A stretch of DNA of 25,236 bases from JAKACU01 sp021821185 (GTDB lineage Bacteria > Bacillota > Bacilli > Alicyclobacillales > SLC66), in assembly GCA_027343965.1 (NCBI GenBank), contig DAHWJX010000015.1:1-25236 (forward strand). Direction: 5' to 3'. The translations under genes were made by a program, and so were the position numbers. Below, piece after piece: positions 1 through 8,651 of the stretch. The first letter of the stretch is position 1, and every line of letters begins with the position of its first letter. Under the pieces are notes generated by a model. It worked only from the letters and a program-made list of their open reading frames with translations, was not told where the DNA came from and made no database searches.

Positions 1-2541
1 GGCGATCGACTGAATCCCATTGACCTGATTGTACAAGACATACACTTGTCCACCTCGGCCGATCTCTCGTTCAATCGCTTCTTTCAGCAGAACGTCACTA
101 TATTCTACCACATACGTCTGTACAGGAAAACGATTCTCAGGCGGCGTCTCGATAATGGACAAATCCCTGACACCTACCATCGACATGTGCAAAGTCCTCG
201 GGATTGGTGTCGCAGTCAAGGTGAGACAATCCACATTATTGCGCATTTGTTTTAAACGTTCTTTATGAGTCACACCAAAACGTTGTTCTTCATCAACCAC
301 CAAAAGTCCCAAATCTTTAAATTGCAAGCCCTTTTGCAGCAGACGGTGGGTGCCAATCACGATATCTACATTGCCCGTTTTTACCCCTTCAATAACTTGA
401 TTGGCTTCCCTTTTTGTGCGAAACCGACTGAGTACCTCAACCGTGACAGGGAACCCTGCAAAACGCTCCTTAAACGTCTCATAATGCTGTTGCGCAAGAA
501 TGGTTGTCGGCACTAAGACAACCACTTGTTTGCCGTCAAATACAGCCTTGGATGCAGCGCGAAGAGCAACTTCTGTTTTCCCATAGCCGACATCTCCGCA
601 TAAGAGTCGATCCATCGGGCGGGCGCGTTCCATATCTTTCTTGATATCGGTAATAGCACGCAACTGATCCGGTGTCTCTTCATAGGCGAACATCGCCTCA
701 AAATCATGTTGCCACTCCGTATCAGCCCGAAAAGCATGCCCGGCCGTTGCTTCACGTTGCGCATATAATTTGATCAAATCTTGGGCAATATCACGTACAG
801 ATTTTTGCACTTTACTCTTGGTTCGTGCCCAATCTGTGCCTCCGAGATGGGTGACACGAGGTTCACGCTCTTCACTGCCAAGGTACTTTTGGACTTGATT
901 GATTTGTTCCACAGGAACATATAATTTATCGTTGCCTGCATAACGAAGATGCAAATAATCACGGTGAGTGCCGTCAACTACCAACGTTTCAATGCCCATA
1001 TACCGACCGATACCGTGGCTTATGTGAACGACATAATCGCCCTCATGCAAATCCTGATAACTTTTAATGCGCGCTGCTTCAGACACATCAGCACGCATGC
1101 GCCGTGCTCGTCGTTTATTGACAAAAACCTCATTTTCCGTGATAACGACTAATTTGCCGGATGGAAGCTCAAACCCATTCGCCAAATTACCTGTGATGAT
1201 CTGAGGTATAGACACATGAGGATCAAAGCCCATTCTTCGTTCGGTTTCTATCGAAAAATCTTCCAGAACCCTTTCCAGCCGCAGAGCTCGATCTTCTGAC
1301 CCGGCAAGAAACACAATGTGATTTTGTGCCTTTTTATAACGCGAAATTTCTGATTTAAGAAGGGGTAACTGGCCATGGAATTGCTGCATCGTGTGCATGG
1401 TAATTGTAAGCGTGCGAGCCGCGGCAGGGGTACCTACGATATGGCGCGCAAAAAGACTTACAAATAATTGACGTGCTCCAAGGCGATGAAAGATCCGCTC
1501 TACATCGATTGGGTCAGTCAAGTCGGGAATCCATTCACCTTGCTCAAGTGCCGCTGTCATCCATTCGACGTCTTCCCTGCTAACGCGTTCCATAGTTTCT
1601 CGTAAGCGGCTTGGCTCATCGTAGACCTGAATAAAATCATGCGAAACATAATCGAGCAACGTTGATTGTTTTACATCAATAATGTTTTCATACTTAAGTA
1701 AACTTGGAAAGTGCATCCCCTCGCGCATGCGATCGATATCTCGCGAAAAATTTTGCGTTACCTTTTGTGCAATTTCATGCGATTTCACTTTTTTTAGATA
1801 GGCATCTAGGCGGTCTTGTAAGCGATCTGCCGCAGCCATCAATTGTGCGTGGGATGCAACAATCTCACGAGCTGGCCAAATTACCGTCTGCTTTACCTTA
1901 TCGAGGGAACGTTGGGTTTCCGTATCAAAATATCGTATCGAATCAACTTCCACATCAAACAATTCGATACGCAAAGGCGCCCCTGCGAGTGGATAGATAT
2001 CAATGAGTCCACCGCGCAAAGAAAATTGTCCCGTTGTCTCAACTTGCTCAACTCGCTCATACCCCATCATCACAAGATGTTCTGACAACTCCCTCAGATC
2101 AATCGCTTGTCCGAGCTCGATAGGAACCAATGCTTCTCGTAATCGATCTTTCGCGACCACCTTTTGACGCATTCCGCTAATCGTCGTCACGACGACACGA
2201 GCCTTTTTTTCATACAATGCCCGCAAGGTCTTCATCCGAAGAGCTGAAAGCTCAGGGCTAAAAGCGAACAAATCACCATGTGTTGCTTCTCGCTCAGGAA
2301 AAATAAAGACTTCTGTTTCATCAAGCAATTCCGTCAGATCAGCTGCAATACTTTGCACAGCCTGCATAGAATGCGCTGCGATCACTAAGCCATTTCCTTG
2401 TTCCAATAAAGCAGCATACAACATATCCCGTGCAGAGCCGGACAAACCTGAGATAGACTGTTGGGAAACACCAGAGTGAAACCCCTGAATCACCTGGGAG
2501 ATTTCCCCCGTGCTCATGAAATATTGAACCAGATCCCGCAC
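1..2541 (-). CDS. mfd: Transcription-repair coupling factor Mfd, 3'-truncated by the window edge
   Basis: Mfd is the large ATP-driven DNA translocase that removes RNA polymerase stalled at lesions and recruits UvrA. The first 847 codons are present; the rest runs off the left edge (B. subtilis Mfd is about 1177 aa). The N-terminus reads SGLSGSARD, like the UvrB-homology region of Mfd. A block ending DKLYVPVEQINQVQKYLG is the RNA-polymerase-interaction/linker region. Helicase motifs follow: Walker A in LLCGDVGYGKTE (about 567-601) and DEEQRFG (about 265-290). The last residues, AIEREIGRGGQVYVLYNQV, match the next helicase segment. I chose GTG at 2541 because an in-frame stop lies just upstream at 2608-2610, a G-rich Shine-Dalgarno precedes it, and the resulting N-terminus aligns with known Mfd. 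It lies 85 bases downstream of fin, as in Bacillus. Confidence 0.97.
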   Translation of the reverse strand, partial: MRDLVQYFMSTGEISQVIQGFHSGVSQQSISGLSGSARDMLYAALLEQGNGLVIAAHSMQAVQSIAADLTELLDETEVFIFPEREATHGDLFAFSPELSALRMKTLRALYEKKARVVVTTISGMRQKVVAKDRLREALVPIELGQAIDLRELSEHLVMMGYERVEQVETTGQFSLRGGLIDIYPLAGAPLRIELFDVEVDSIRYFDTETQRSLDKVKQTVIWPAREIVASHAQLMAAADRLQDRLDAYLKKVKSHEIAQKVTQNFSRDIDRMREGMHFPSLLKYENIIDVKQSTLLDYVSHDFIQVYDEPSRLRETMERVSREDVEWMTAALEQGEWIPDLTDPIDVERIFHRLGARQLFVSLFARHIVGTPAAARTLTITMHTMQQFHGQLPLLKSEISRYKKAQNHIVFLAGSEDRALRLERVLEDFSIETERRMGFDPHVSIPQIITGNLANGFELPSGKLVVITENEVFVNKRRARRMRADVSEAARIKSYQDLHEGDYVVHISHGIGRYMGIETLVVDGTHRDYLHLRYAGNDKLYVPVEQINQVQKYLGSEEREPRVTHLGGTDWARTKSKVQKSVRDIAQDLIKLYAQREATAGHAFRADTEWQHDFEAMFAYEETPDQLRAITDIKKDMERARPMDRLLCGDVGYGKTEVALRAASKAVFDGKQVVVLVPTTILAQQHYETFKERFAGFPVTVEVLSRFRTKREANQVIEGVKTGNVDIVIGTHRLLQKGLQFKDLGLLVVDEEQRFGVTHKERLKQMRNNVDCLTLTATPIPRTLHMSMVGVRDLSIIETPPENRFPVQTYVVEYSDVLLKEAIEREIGRGGQVYVLYNQVNGIQSIA

Positions 2542-2626
2542 CGATATCCCCCCGACCCAAACTACAAAACAAGCCTTAGCGTCGCGCGAAGGCCCCCTGA
2601 AAGTTACTCATACCGTGTTCCGTTCG

Positions 2627-2860
2627 TTATTGCAGCGGTGTGTCAGATAACAGCAATTCTGGATGATAACGAAACGCTGACTCACAGTTCTCACACACCG
2701 TTTTAACATATAGCGTATGGTCTACACCATCGTACTGCAATAAATCTTGGCGCTCTTCTAGTGTCAAATCCGTGAACCCAAGTTCAGTATCTGATGCTTG
2801 CGTTGAATTGATGCGACCAAGATAGGACTTGCAATGCTTACAGTAGTATACGATATCCAA
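2627..2860 (-). CDS. fin: Anti-sigma-F factor Fin (YabK)
   Basis: A 77-aa protein with two Cys pairs (CKHC near residue 7, CENC near residue 56) that could bind zinc, and the family block LGFTDLTLEERQDLLQY. In B. subtilis, Fin is made in the forespore under sigma-F and sigma-G, and inhibits sigma-F to hand over to sigma-G. The length matches B. subtilis Fin (76 aa), and the position between pth and mfd is the conserved one. The start is TTG; there is no ATG or GTG in frame nearby, and a GGGGTG Shine-Dalgarno lies 8 bases upstream. The gene is 42 bases after pth, so it may be read from the pth transcript or from its own forespore promoter, which I could not identify. Confidence 0.93.
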   Translation of the reverse strand: MDIVYYCKHCKSYLGRINSTQASDTELGFTDLTLEERQDLLQYDGVDHTLYVKTVCENCESAFRYHPELLLSDTPLQ

Positions 2861-2902
2861 ACACCATACACCCCAAATTTTCTATTTCTTGTAGTATGGG
2901 GA

Positions 2903-3484
2903 TTAGGCTCTTAAATTAAACGTATTCATCACCGATTCAAAAGGGTCCTTACAGGTAGCTATCGCTGCTTGTGCTCCCCGTGAGATCGCTTCTTGAACGA
3001 TCGGCGCCTCACTTTTTGCAAAGGCCGTTAACACATAATCAATGACCGTGATATCCTGTGGTGGCCTCCCGATGCCTAGTCGTATGCGCTTAAAGTCCTC
3101 CGTATGCGTATGTTGAATAATCGATTTAATACCGTTATGCCCACCAGAACCTCCGCTCATGCGCACACGAATTTGTCCCGCCTTTAAGTCCATGTCGTCA
3201 TAGATCACAAGCAAATCATCCATCGCGTTCCCTTTGGTAAAAGAAAGCGCTGCATGGACGGCTTCACCACTATTGTTCATGAACGTCAACGGGCGCATAA
3301 AAAATATCTTTTGACCATACAAAGACGTCTCTATAACAGATGATTGCCATTTTTCTTTTGGTTTTTCCTTGTCAAGGCCCAGGGCAAGCAACGCTTTTTC
3401 AATGCACATAAACCCGACATTGTGCCGGGTTTTCGCGTACTGGCCACCGGGGTTACCAAGACCAACAATCAGTTTGGCCGCCAC
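2903..3484 (-). CDS. pth: Peptidyl-tRNA hydrolase (SpoVC)
   Basis: Cleaves peptidyl-tRNA released from stalled ribosomes, recycling tRNA in the cytoplasm. All signature segments are present: LIVGLGNPG at the N-terminus, the catalytic His in TRHNVGF, FMNNSG, YDDMDL with the catalytic Asp, and GGHNGIKSI. I prefer GTG at 3484 (193 aa, start MAAKLIVGLGNPG): a GGGAGG Shine-Dalgarno sits 7 bases upstream and the N-terminus then matches the family. TTG at 3526 and ATG at 3499 would add non-homologous residues, and the former would overlap prs. The gene follows prs by 31 bases. The Bacillus order has ctc (general stress L25) between prs and pth; it is absent here. Confidence 0.96.
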   Translation of the reverse strand: MAAKLIVGLGNPGGQYAKTRHNVGFMCIEKALLALGLDKEKPKEKWQSSVIETSLYGQKIFFMRPLTFMNNSGEAVHAALSFTKGNAMDDLLVIYDDMDLKAGQIRVRMSGGSGGHNGIKSIIQHTHTEDFKRIRLGIGRPPQDITVIDYVLTAFAKSEAPIVQEAISRGAQAAIATCKDPFESVMNTFNLRA

Positions 3485-3515
3485 AGGTGTGCCTCCCATC
3501 GTTACACCACTTGGT

Positions 3516-4466
3516 TCATGTATCAAATAATTCGCTGATCGATCTCATCTCATGCACACGTAAGATCGATTCAGCAATAATTTCGGAAACAGATAATACT
3601 ACAAGTTTTCTACTTTGCGTCTCTTCAGGGATCATGATGGTATTTGTAACGACGACCTCTCGAATCGGCGCTTCTTCCAATCGTGCCATAGCTGGTTCAG
3701 ACAGTACAGCATGCGTGCAACTGGCATACACCTCACGCGCGCCTTTTTCTACGAGCGCTTCCGCTGCGAGAGCGATGGTCCCTGCAGTATCGATCATATC
3801 ATCGATCAAGATCGCCGTTTTCCCAGCGATATCGCCAATGATGTTCATCACTTGCGCGACATTTGGCGCTGGGCGTCGCTTATCGATAATCGCAATGGGT
3901 GCGCCAAGTCTTTCGGATAACCGTCTAGCTCTTGTTACGCCACCTAAATCCGGAGACACGACAACAACGTCCTGCAGCCCTTTGCCCAGGAAATAATCTG
4001 ACAATATAGGCATCGCCACCAGGTGATCAAGGGGGATATTAAAAAACCCTTGAATCTGCCCAGCATGTAAATCCATACAAATCACACGCGTTGCACCAGC
4101 TGTCTGCAACAAATCAGCAACAAGTTTCGCTGTAATGGGGTCCCTGGCGCGCGCTTTACGGTCCTGCCTCGCATAACCATAATAGGGAATGACCACATTG
4201 ATACTTTTTGCAGAGGCCCGTTTCAGAGCATCCACCGTAATGAGCAATTCCATCAAGTGTTCGTTAACAGGTGCCGATGTCGGTTGAATCATAAAAACAT
4301 TGCAACCACGGACACTTTCGCCAAGTATAACTCGAACTTCGCCATCACGAAAATGCGTTACTTGGCAACGGCCCAAATCAACGCCTACCGCTTGAGCAAT
4401 TTCCGCAGCTAAAACGGGGTTAGCGTTGCCGGTAAAGATCTTTAGTTTCGCATCCTGATAACCCAA
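3516..4466 (-). CDS. prs: Ribose-phosphate pyrophosphokinase
   Basis: Makes PRPP from ribose 5-phosphate and ATP, feeding purine, pyrimidine, NAD, His and Trp synthesis. The protein is 316 aa, as in B. subtilis (317). Visible motifs are the ATP-binding loop with YYGYARQDRKARARDPITAK, the metal-binding DLHAGQIQGFF, VVSPDLGGVTRAR, and the PRPP loop ILIDDMIDTAGT. The catalytic PDHGG segment reads PDLGG here. The start is TTG with AAGGAG about 9 bases upstream; a nearby ATG is out of frame. Only 6 bases separate it from glmU, so the two are certainly cotranscribed. PRPP is also the effector of PurR, encoded a few genes upstream. Confidence 0.97.
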   Translation of the reverse strand: MGYQDAKLKIFTGNANPVLAAEIAQAVGVDLGRCQVTHFRDGEVRVILGESVRGCNVFMIQPTSAPVNEHLMELLITVDALKRASAKSINVVIPYYGYARQDRKARARDPITAKLVADLLQTAGATRVICMDLHAGQIQGFFNIPLDHLVAMPILSDYFLGKGLQDVVVVSPDLGGVTRARRLSERLGAPIAIIDKRRPAPNVAQVMNIIGDIAGKTAILIDDMIDTAGTIALAAEALVEKGAREVYASCTHAVLSEPAMARLEEAPIREVVVTNTIMIPEETQSRKLVVLSVSEIIAESILRVHEMRSISELFDT

Positions 4467-4472
4467 GCCATC

Positions 4473-5879
4473 TCACTCCTTGACGGACGATCGACCCGCG
4501 CTACTGTCGTGTAAATCCTTCAAACGCAAACGGAGGTGATTGGCATAGTCTGGCTTCGTAGTCTGACGCTCGCGTGCGATCGCAAATGCTTGTTCAGGCA
4601 CATCATCGGTGATCGTCGACCCCGTGGCGATATAACCACCTGCCCCAACCGTCACCGGTGCGATGAGATTCACATTGGAGCCCACAAAGCTGTTGTCCCC
4701 GATTACCGTTCGGTGTTTACCAAAACCATCATAATTTACTGTAACTACGCCACATCCCATATTGACACCCTTACCCACATCGCTGTCTCCAACGTAAGCC
4801 AAATGACTGACCTTTGTACCTTCCCCAATGACTGCGTTTTTGATTTCCACAAAATCACCGATCTTTGTATCGGAACCAATCGAACTTCCCGGTCTCACAT
4901 AAGCAAACGGGCCTACTGCAGCACGATCAGCGATCGAACTTGTTAGGATCACCGAGGATTCAATCGTGACGCTATCGCCAATCACGGCATCCTTGATGCG
5001 AGTGTTAGGTCCGATCACGCAATCTTCACCAAGAGTTGTTTTGCCTTCCAGGATAGTACCTGGCATAAGAACTGTATCACGTCCGATACTAACATCTGCT
5101 TGAATATACGTCGCTGCGGGATCTAGAATAGTGACCCCATTTTGCATATGTTTCAGCAGAATTCTTTTGCGCAACTTTTCCTCAACATAAGATAGCTGAA
5201 CGCGATCATTGACGTTCGCAATATCATCAGGATCGACCACGACCACGGGAAAAATCCGTTCTCCCGTTCGGCGAATATGTTCAATGCAATCTGTTAATAA
5301 ATATTCCCCTTGAGCATTGTCTCGGCTCAGTTTTTCAAGCGATGCCCGCAGCGAAGGGATTGAAAATGCATAGATACCACTATTAACCTCACGAATCTGG
5401 CGTTGCTCTGTTGAGGCATCTTTTTCTTCGACGATCCGGCTAACATCCCCGCGCGCATCACGTAAGATTCGTCCATAGGCAAAAGGATTATCCACAACAG
5501 CCGTTTGCACAGCTGTGCCTGCATCATCTTTTACAGCTTGTAGCAAGCGTGTGATCTCTTCACGGCGCACAAGTGGGCAATCGCCATACAAGACGACCGC
5601 CGTTCCTTGTTCAGGCAAATAAGGTGCCGCCATCATAACAGCATGACCTGTCCCTAATTGCTCCGTTTGTCGAATGTACTCCACTCGATCGCCCAGAACA
5701 GCCCGCACCTGTTCTTCAAGTTTGCCGACCACAACAAAGAGACGATCGAATCCGACCGCCAACATCTCGTCAACTATATGTTCGATCATCGACTTTCCAC
5801 ATACTTCATGAACCACTTTATGACGCTTTGAATTCATTCGTTTTCCAAGACCAGCAGCTAATACGATTCCAACTAACAC
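4473..5879 (-). CDS. glmU: Bifunctional UDP-GlcNAc pyrophosphorylase / GlcN-1-P acetyltransferase
   Basis: Catalyses the last two steps of UDP-GlcNAc synthesis for peptidoglycan and teichoic acids. The protein is 468 aa. An N-terminal nucleotidyltransferase (about 1-230) has the LAAGLGKRM loop and GTGHAV. A C-terminal left-handed beta-helix (about 250-450) is built of hexapeptide repeats such as VIGDSVTIESSV and IGDFVEIKNAVIGEGTKV, followed by the active-site stretch KVSHLAYVGDSDVG. The start is GTG at 5879: the in-frame upstream codons run into a stop within three codons, and a GGGAG Shine-Dalgarno is present. It is preceded by a recognisable sigma-A promoter and heads the glmU-prs-pth-fin-mfd segment. 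Confidence 0.97.
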   Translation of the reverse strand: MLVGIVLAAGLGKRMNSKRHKVVHEVCGKSMIEHIVDEMLAVGFDRLFVVVGKLEEQVRAVLGDRVEYIRQTEQLGTGHAVMMAAPYLPEQGTAVVLYGDCPLVRREEITRLLQAVKDDAGTAVQTAVVDNPFAYGRILRDARGDVSRIVEEKDASTEQRQIREVNSGIYAFSIPSLRASLEKLSRDNAQGEYLLTDCIEHIRRTGERIFPVVVVDPDDIANVNDRVQLSYVEEKLRKRILLKHMQNGVTILDPAATYIQADVSIGRDTVLMPGTILEGKTTLGEDCVIGPNTRIKDAVIGDSVTIESSVILTSSIADRAAVGPFAYVRPGSSIGSDTKIGDFVEIKNAVIGEGTKVSHLAYVGDSDVGKGVNMGCGVVTVNYDGFGKHRTVIGDNSFVGSNVNLIAPVTVGAGGYIATGSTITDDVPEQAFAIARERQTTKPDYANHLRLRLKDLHDSSAGRSSVKE

Positions 5880-5915
5880 ACACTGTCACACTCCCGAAAT
5901 CAAGATAGCGTTTTA

Positions 5916-5944
5916 ACTATAACGAACGCACCCACGGGTTTCAA
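5916..5944 (-). promoter_or_regulatory. Sigma-A type promoter for glmU
   Basis: On the minus strand, TTGAAA (5939-5944) and TATAGT (5916-5921) are separated by exactly 17 bases, about 37 bases before the glmU GTG. This is one mismatch in each hexamer from consensus. It gives the glmU-prs-pth cluster its own vegetative start, separate from the sigma-H promoter of spoVG. Confidence 0.65.
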
Positions 5945-5988
5945 TCCTTGGTGGAATCCTGACGACAGGTTTTGGACACAATCCATTA

Positions 5989-6020
5989 AGCCATCGTTAT
6001 AGTGACGCATAACGACGGCT
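5989..6020 (-). terminator. Hairpin between spoVG and glmU, probable weak terminator
   Basis: A 12-bp stem (AGCCATCGTTAT at 5989-6000 against ATAACGACGGCT at 6009-6020, one G-T type pair) encloses an 8-base loop. It lies just downstream of the spoVG stop and upstream of the glmU promoter. There is no clear U-tract on the minus strand, so it may attenuate rather than terminate. The position fits separation of sporulation-controlled spoVG from housekeeping glmU. Confidence 0.45.
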
Positions 6021-6050
6021 CACATATTACATGGACGAACGGCTTGCAGG

Positions 6051-6332
6051 TCATTCCGTACCGACGACTGCTTCAACGGCATCAGCCCTCATATATTCTT
6101 CTAACACGGCCTCCTGAATCTTTTGCCGTGTGCCAGAAGTGATCGGATGGGCAATGTCCCGAAATTCCCCGTCTGGTGTCCTTTTGCTCGGCATAGCGAC
6201 AAACATCCCGGCGTTGCCGTCGATGACTCGAATATCATGCACGACAAATTCGTGATCGATCGTGATTGATGCGATCGCTTTCATCCGGCCCTCCGTTGTC
6301 ACTCTGCGCAAACGCACATCCGTGATTTGCAC
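6051..6332 (-). CDS. spoVG: SpoVG, septation / RNA-binding sporulation regulator
   Basis: SpoVG is a small RNA-binding protein affecting asymmetric septation and cortex formation in Bacillus, and virulence regulation in related Firmicutes. The sequence carries the nearly invariant family core: ITDVRLRRV, DHEFVVHDIRVIDG, MFVAMPSKRTPDGEFRDIAHPI. I place the start at GTG 6332 (93 aa, MQITDVRLRR), which matches the family N-terminus and has GGTGG 5 bases upstream. The in-frame ATG at 6344 (97 aa) has its G-rich sequence directly abutting it and is less likely. The sigma-H promoter upstream supports its developmental role. Confidence 0.96.
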   Translation of the reverse strand: MQITDVRLRRVTTEGRMKAIASITIDHEFVVHDIRVIDGNAGMFVAMPSKRTPDGEFRDIAHPITSGTRQKIQEAVLEEYMRADAVEAVVGTE

Positions 6333-6378
6333 CCCAACCACCATCCCACCGTGCAGGCTTTTTAATTATCGCCTTGAT

Positions 6379-6405
6379 ATTCCACAAAAAAATCCATTAT
6401 CCTGC
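6379..6405 (-). promoter_or_regulatory. Sigma-H promoter of spoVG
   Basis: On the minus strand, GCAGGATAA (6397-6405) fits the sigma-H -35 consensus RNAGGAWWW at every position. GTGGAAT (6379-6385) fits the -10 consensus RNNGAAT at every position. The spacer is 11 bases, within the usual 11-12. spoVG is the classic sigma-H target in B. subtilis, so sequence and context agree. It lies between ridA and spoVG. Confidence 0.8.
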
Positions 6406-6430
6406 CAAAGTGGGTAAAATCATCAATTAT

Positions 6431-6811
6431 TCATCGAAGTGCAATAACTTCAATCTCAACTTTCACATCGCGTGGTAACCGTGCAACCTGAACCGCCGAG
6501 CGGGCAGGCTTATGCCCTTCAAACGCCGCTTCATACACGCTGTTAACCATTGCAAAATCATTCATATCCACAAGAAATAAGGTCGCTTTCACCACTTTTT
6601 GCAACGAACTTCCCGCTTCTTTCAGCACCTCAGAAAGATTGACAAACACTTGTTTGGCCTGTGCATCTGCATCTCCTTGGATCAATTCGCCAGTAGCAGT
6701 TAAAGGAATTTGCCCCGAAGTAAATACAAAGTCACCTACTATAATGGCTTGTGAATAAGGCCCGATCGCTTCAGGCGCCTGTGATGTGTGAACAATTTCC
6801 AACTCTTTCAT
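6431..6811 (-). CDS. ridA: RidA / YabJ family reactive-intermediate deaminase
   Basis: A 126-aa YjgF/YER057c/UK114 protein; RidA hydrolyses reactive 2-aminoacrylate and related enamines/imines made by PLP enzymes. Signature segments are EAIGPYSQAI near the N-terminus, FVFTSGQIPL, and the C-terminal PARSAVQVARLPRDVKVEIE, which contains the active-site Arg and Glu. The start is ATG with AGGAGG six bases upstream. It follows purR by 24 bases and was named yabJ in Bacillus, where it is cotranscribed with purR and implicated in PurR-dependent regulation. It therefore belongs functionally to the purR unit. Confidence 0.95.
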   Translation of the reverse strand: MKELEIVHTSQAPEAIGPYSQAIIVGDFVFTSGQIPLTATGELIQGDADAQAKQVFVNLSEVLKEAGSSLQKVVKATLFLVDMNDFAMVNSVYEAAFEGHKPARSAVQVARLPRDVKVEIEVIALR

Positions 6812-6835
6812 GACGAGCCTCCTATGTTGCCCATT

Positions 6836-7651
6836 TTATAGACTTTTATAATAATTTCCCGATTGGATAACTACCGTTGCACCAGCTTCATCCATATGAG
6901 CCAATGAAAACAACGAACGGTATGAACTCACTAATTTGTCGTTTGGCTCTGTCGTGGCCATAAAGACCCCCGTCCCAACGACTTGCGCGGAGAATTCTTC
7001 GATCAAGGCCGTCATTCCTTTGACTGTTCCTCCAGCTTTCATAAAATCATCGATAATCAAGACCCGCGATCCGACCGGAATAGATCGCCGCGATAAAGAC
7101 ATAGTTTGTATTCTACGGTCAGAACCTGATACATAATTGGTACTTACCGATGGTCCTTCACTCCATTTGTGGTCTCGCCTGGCTACGACAAAAGGGCAAT
7201 TGAGATACTCGGCCGTTGCCACGGCAAGCGCGATACCTTTAGTCTCCACAGTCAACACGACATTTGGAGATACTGGAGCGAAAAGTTTGGCAAACATCTT
7301 GCCTACCATACGCAAGACTCCTGGTTGGGCAAGAATATCGGTCATATAAAAATAGCCACCAGGTAAAATGCGATCCGCGTGCGTAAGACGTTGTATAATA
7401 TCCGTCAAAAACGCTCGTTCACGAGCAGACGAAACATCAACTTCAAATACGATACCGCCGCTGGCACCGAGGTGAGTGCGTAAAAAGCCTTCACCATCTT
7501 CTTCAAAAACTTTACGTATAATCGCGAGATCTTCACTTAGCGACGACTTTGCCGCCGAAAACTGTTCTGCCATATCCGTCAAGGAAAGTGGAGTTCCAGG
7601 ATGATCCAGCAATTGCTGGGTTAACCGCACGATCCGTTCACTTCTGCGCAT
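6836..7651 (-). CDS. purR: Purine operon repressor PurR
   Basis: A 271-aa Gram-positive PurR. It has an N-terminal winged helix (about 1-70; SLTDMAEQFSAAKSSLSEDL) and a phosphoribosyltransferase-fold effector domain with the PRPP loop VLIIDDFMKAGGT (about 197-209). It represses purine synthesis genes when PRPP is low; PRPP binding releases DNA. The protein is thus directly linked to prs, encoded downstream in the same cluster. The start ATG 7651 has GGGAGAGAAGGA upstream. The order purR-ridA-spoVG-glmU-prs is the Bacillus order. Confidence 0.97.
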   Translation of the reverse strand: MRRSERIVRLTQQLLDHPGTPLSLTDMAEQFSAAKSSLSEDLAIIRKVFEEDGEGFLRTHLGASGGIVFEVDVSSARERAFLTDIIQRLTHADRILPGGYFYMTDILAQPGVLRMVGKMFAKLFAPVSPNVVLTVETKGIALAVATAEYLNCPFVVARRDHKWSEGPSVSTNYVSGSDRRIQTMSLSRRSIPVGSRVLIIDDFMKAGGTVKGMTALIEEFSAQVVGTGVFMATTEPNDKLVSSYRSLFSLAHMDEAGATVVIQSGNYYKSL

Positions 7652-7687
7652 CCATCCTTCTCTCCCTTGACCATGGTTACTATTGCG

Positions 7688-7717
7688 ACTATAGCACTAT
7701 AAAATAAACTTTCGCAA
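7688..7717 (-). promoter_or_regulatory. Candidate sigma-A promoter for purR-ridA
   Basis: On the minus strand, TTGCGA (7712-7717) and TATAGT (7688-7693) are 18 bases apart in the short gap between ispE and purR. The -35 is weak (two mismatches) and the -10 is good. PurR box sequences were not recognised. Confidence 0.4.
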
Positions 7718-7724
7718 CAAATCA

Positions 7725-8573
7725 TCAGTATGTACGGCATAAGAACGTCTCTTTAACCAACGAGCGCATCTCATTGTAGATACGTTTCGCCCTGCGTTCC
7801 CGTTCGACAAGGGCAAACACAGTCGGCCCACTGCCTGACATCAGCACAACTTGCGCACCTAGCTTTTCCAGTTGGTTCTTAATGCGCGATACCTCAGGGT
7901 ACATCGTAAGCGTTACGTGTTCTAGAACGTTGACCGCTTGATGACTAACCTGTGTGATGTCTCCACATTCGAGTGCCTGTACCATCGCTTGTGTATCCGG
8001 ATGTCGGTGCACATCATGCCATTGTAATGCCCCATAGACATCAGCTGTTGAAACAGCAATGGGAGGTTTCACGAGGATAACCCAAAAACAAGGCGCCACC
8101 TCAAGAGGTTGAATCCTTTCACCGCGACCTCGCGCAATGGCCGTACCGCCGTATACGCAAAATGGTACATCGGAACCAATTTGCGCACCAATCTCAGCTA
8201 GTTCGGGAATCGACAGTCCCAAATTCCATAGTTTATTCAGTCCTCGTAAAACCGCTGCGGCATCGGTAGAACCACCAGCCAGACCCGCCGCAACAGGAAT
8301 GCGCTTGTCGATATCAAGGCTTACGCCATAAGAAACCCCGCAAGCCCGCCGCAAGTGATCCGCTGCCTGAAAGGCTAAGTTGCGCTCATCGAGCGGAATA
8401 AAAGGGGCATTAGAACGCACTTCAATGCGTCCATCCATGCGTGACCCGATAGAAAGGTAATCGCAAAAATCCACCGTCTGCATAACCATTTCCACTTCAT
8501 GATAGCCATCAGATCGTTTACCGAAAACATCGAGCGTCAGGTTAATTTTTGCCCGTGCTTTTTCAAATACCAT
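7725..8573 (-). CDS. ispE: 4-diphosphocytidyl-2-C-methyl-D-erythritol kinase
   Basis: A GHMP kinase of the MEP isoprenoid pathway that phosphorylates CDP-ME. Motif 1 is KARAKINLTLDV at the N-terminus. The ATP-binding glycine loop is PVAAGLAGGSTDAAA, and the third GHMP motif is VLMSGSGPTVFALV near the C-terminus. I chose ATG at 8573 (282 aa, MVFEKARAKINL); GTG at 8588 would add five residues not seen in homologues. The MEP route rather than mevalonate is typical of Bacillaceae and relatives. In Bacillus, ispE follows sspF directly; here cphB and cphA intervene. Confidence 0.96.
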   Translation of the reverse strand: MVFEKARAKINLTLDVFGKRSDGYHEVEMVMQTVDFCDYLSIGSRMDGRIEVRSNAPFIPLDERNLAFQAADHLRRACGVSYGVSLDIDKRIPVAAGLAGGSTDAAAVLRGLNKLWNLGLSIPELAEIGAQIGSDVPFCVYGGTAIARGRGERIQPLEVAPCFWVILVKPPIAVSTADVYGALQWHDVHRHPDTQAMVQALECGDITQVSHQAVNVLEHVTLTMYPEVSRIKNQLEKLGAQVVLMSGSGPTVFALVERERRAKRIYNEMRSLVKETFLCRTY

Positions 8574-8610
8574 CCAACCACCGCCCACGCAACCACTATA
8601 CCACGAAATG

Positions 8611-8638
8611 GGCGTTAGGCCATTTTTGGCCTAACGCC
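8611..8638 (-). terminator. Perfect 11-bp inverted repeat after cphA
   Basis: GGCGTTAGGCC (8611-8621) and GGCCTAACGCC (8628-8638) are exact reverse complements around a 6-base A/T loop, starting 13 bases past the cphA stop. It marks the end of the cphBA operon. No run of U follows the stem on the minus strand (and none on the plus strand), so intrinsic termination is uncertain; it could protect the 3' end of the mRNA. Confidence 0.5.
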
Positions 8639-8651
8639 GACTGGTCATCGA

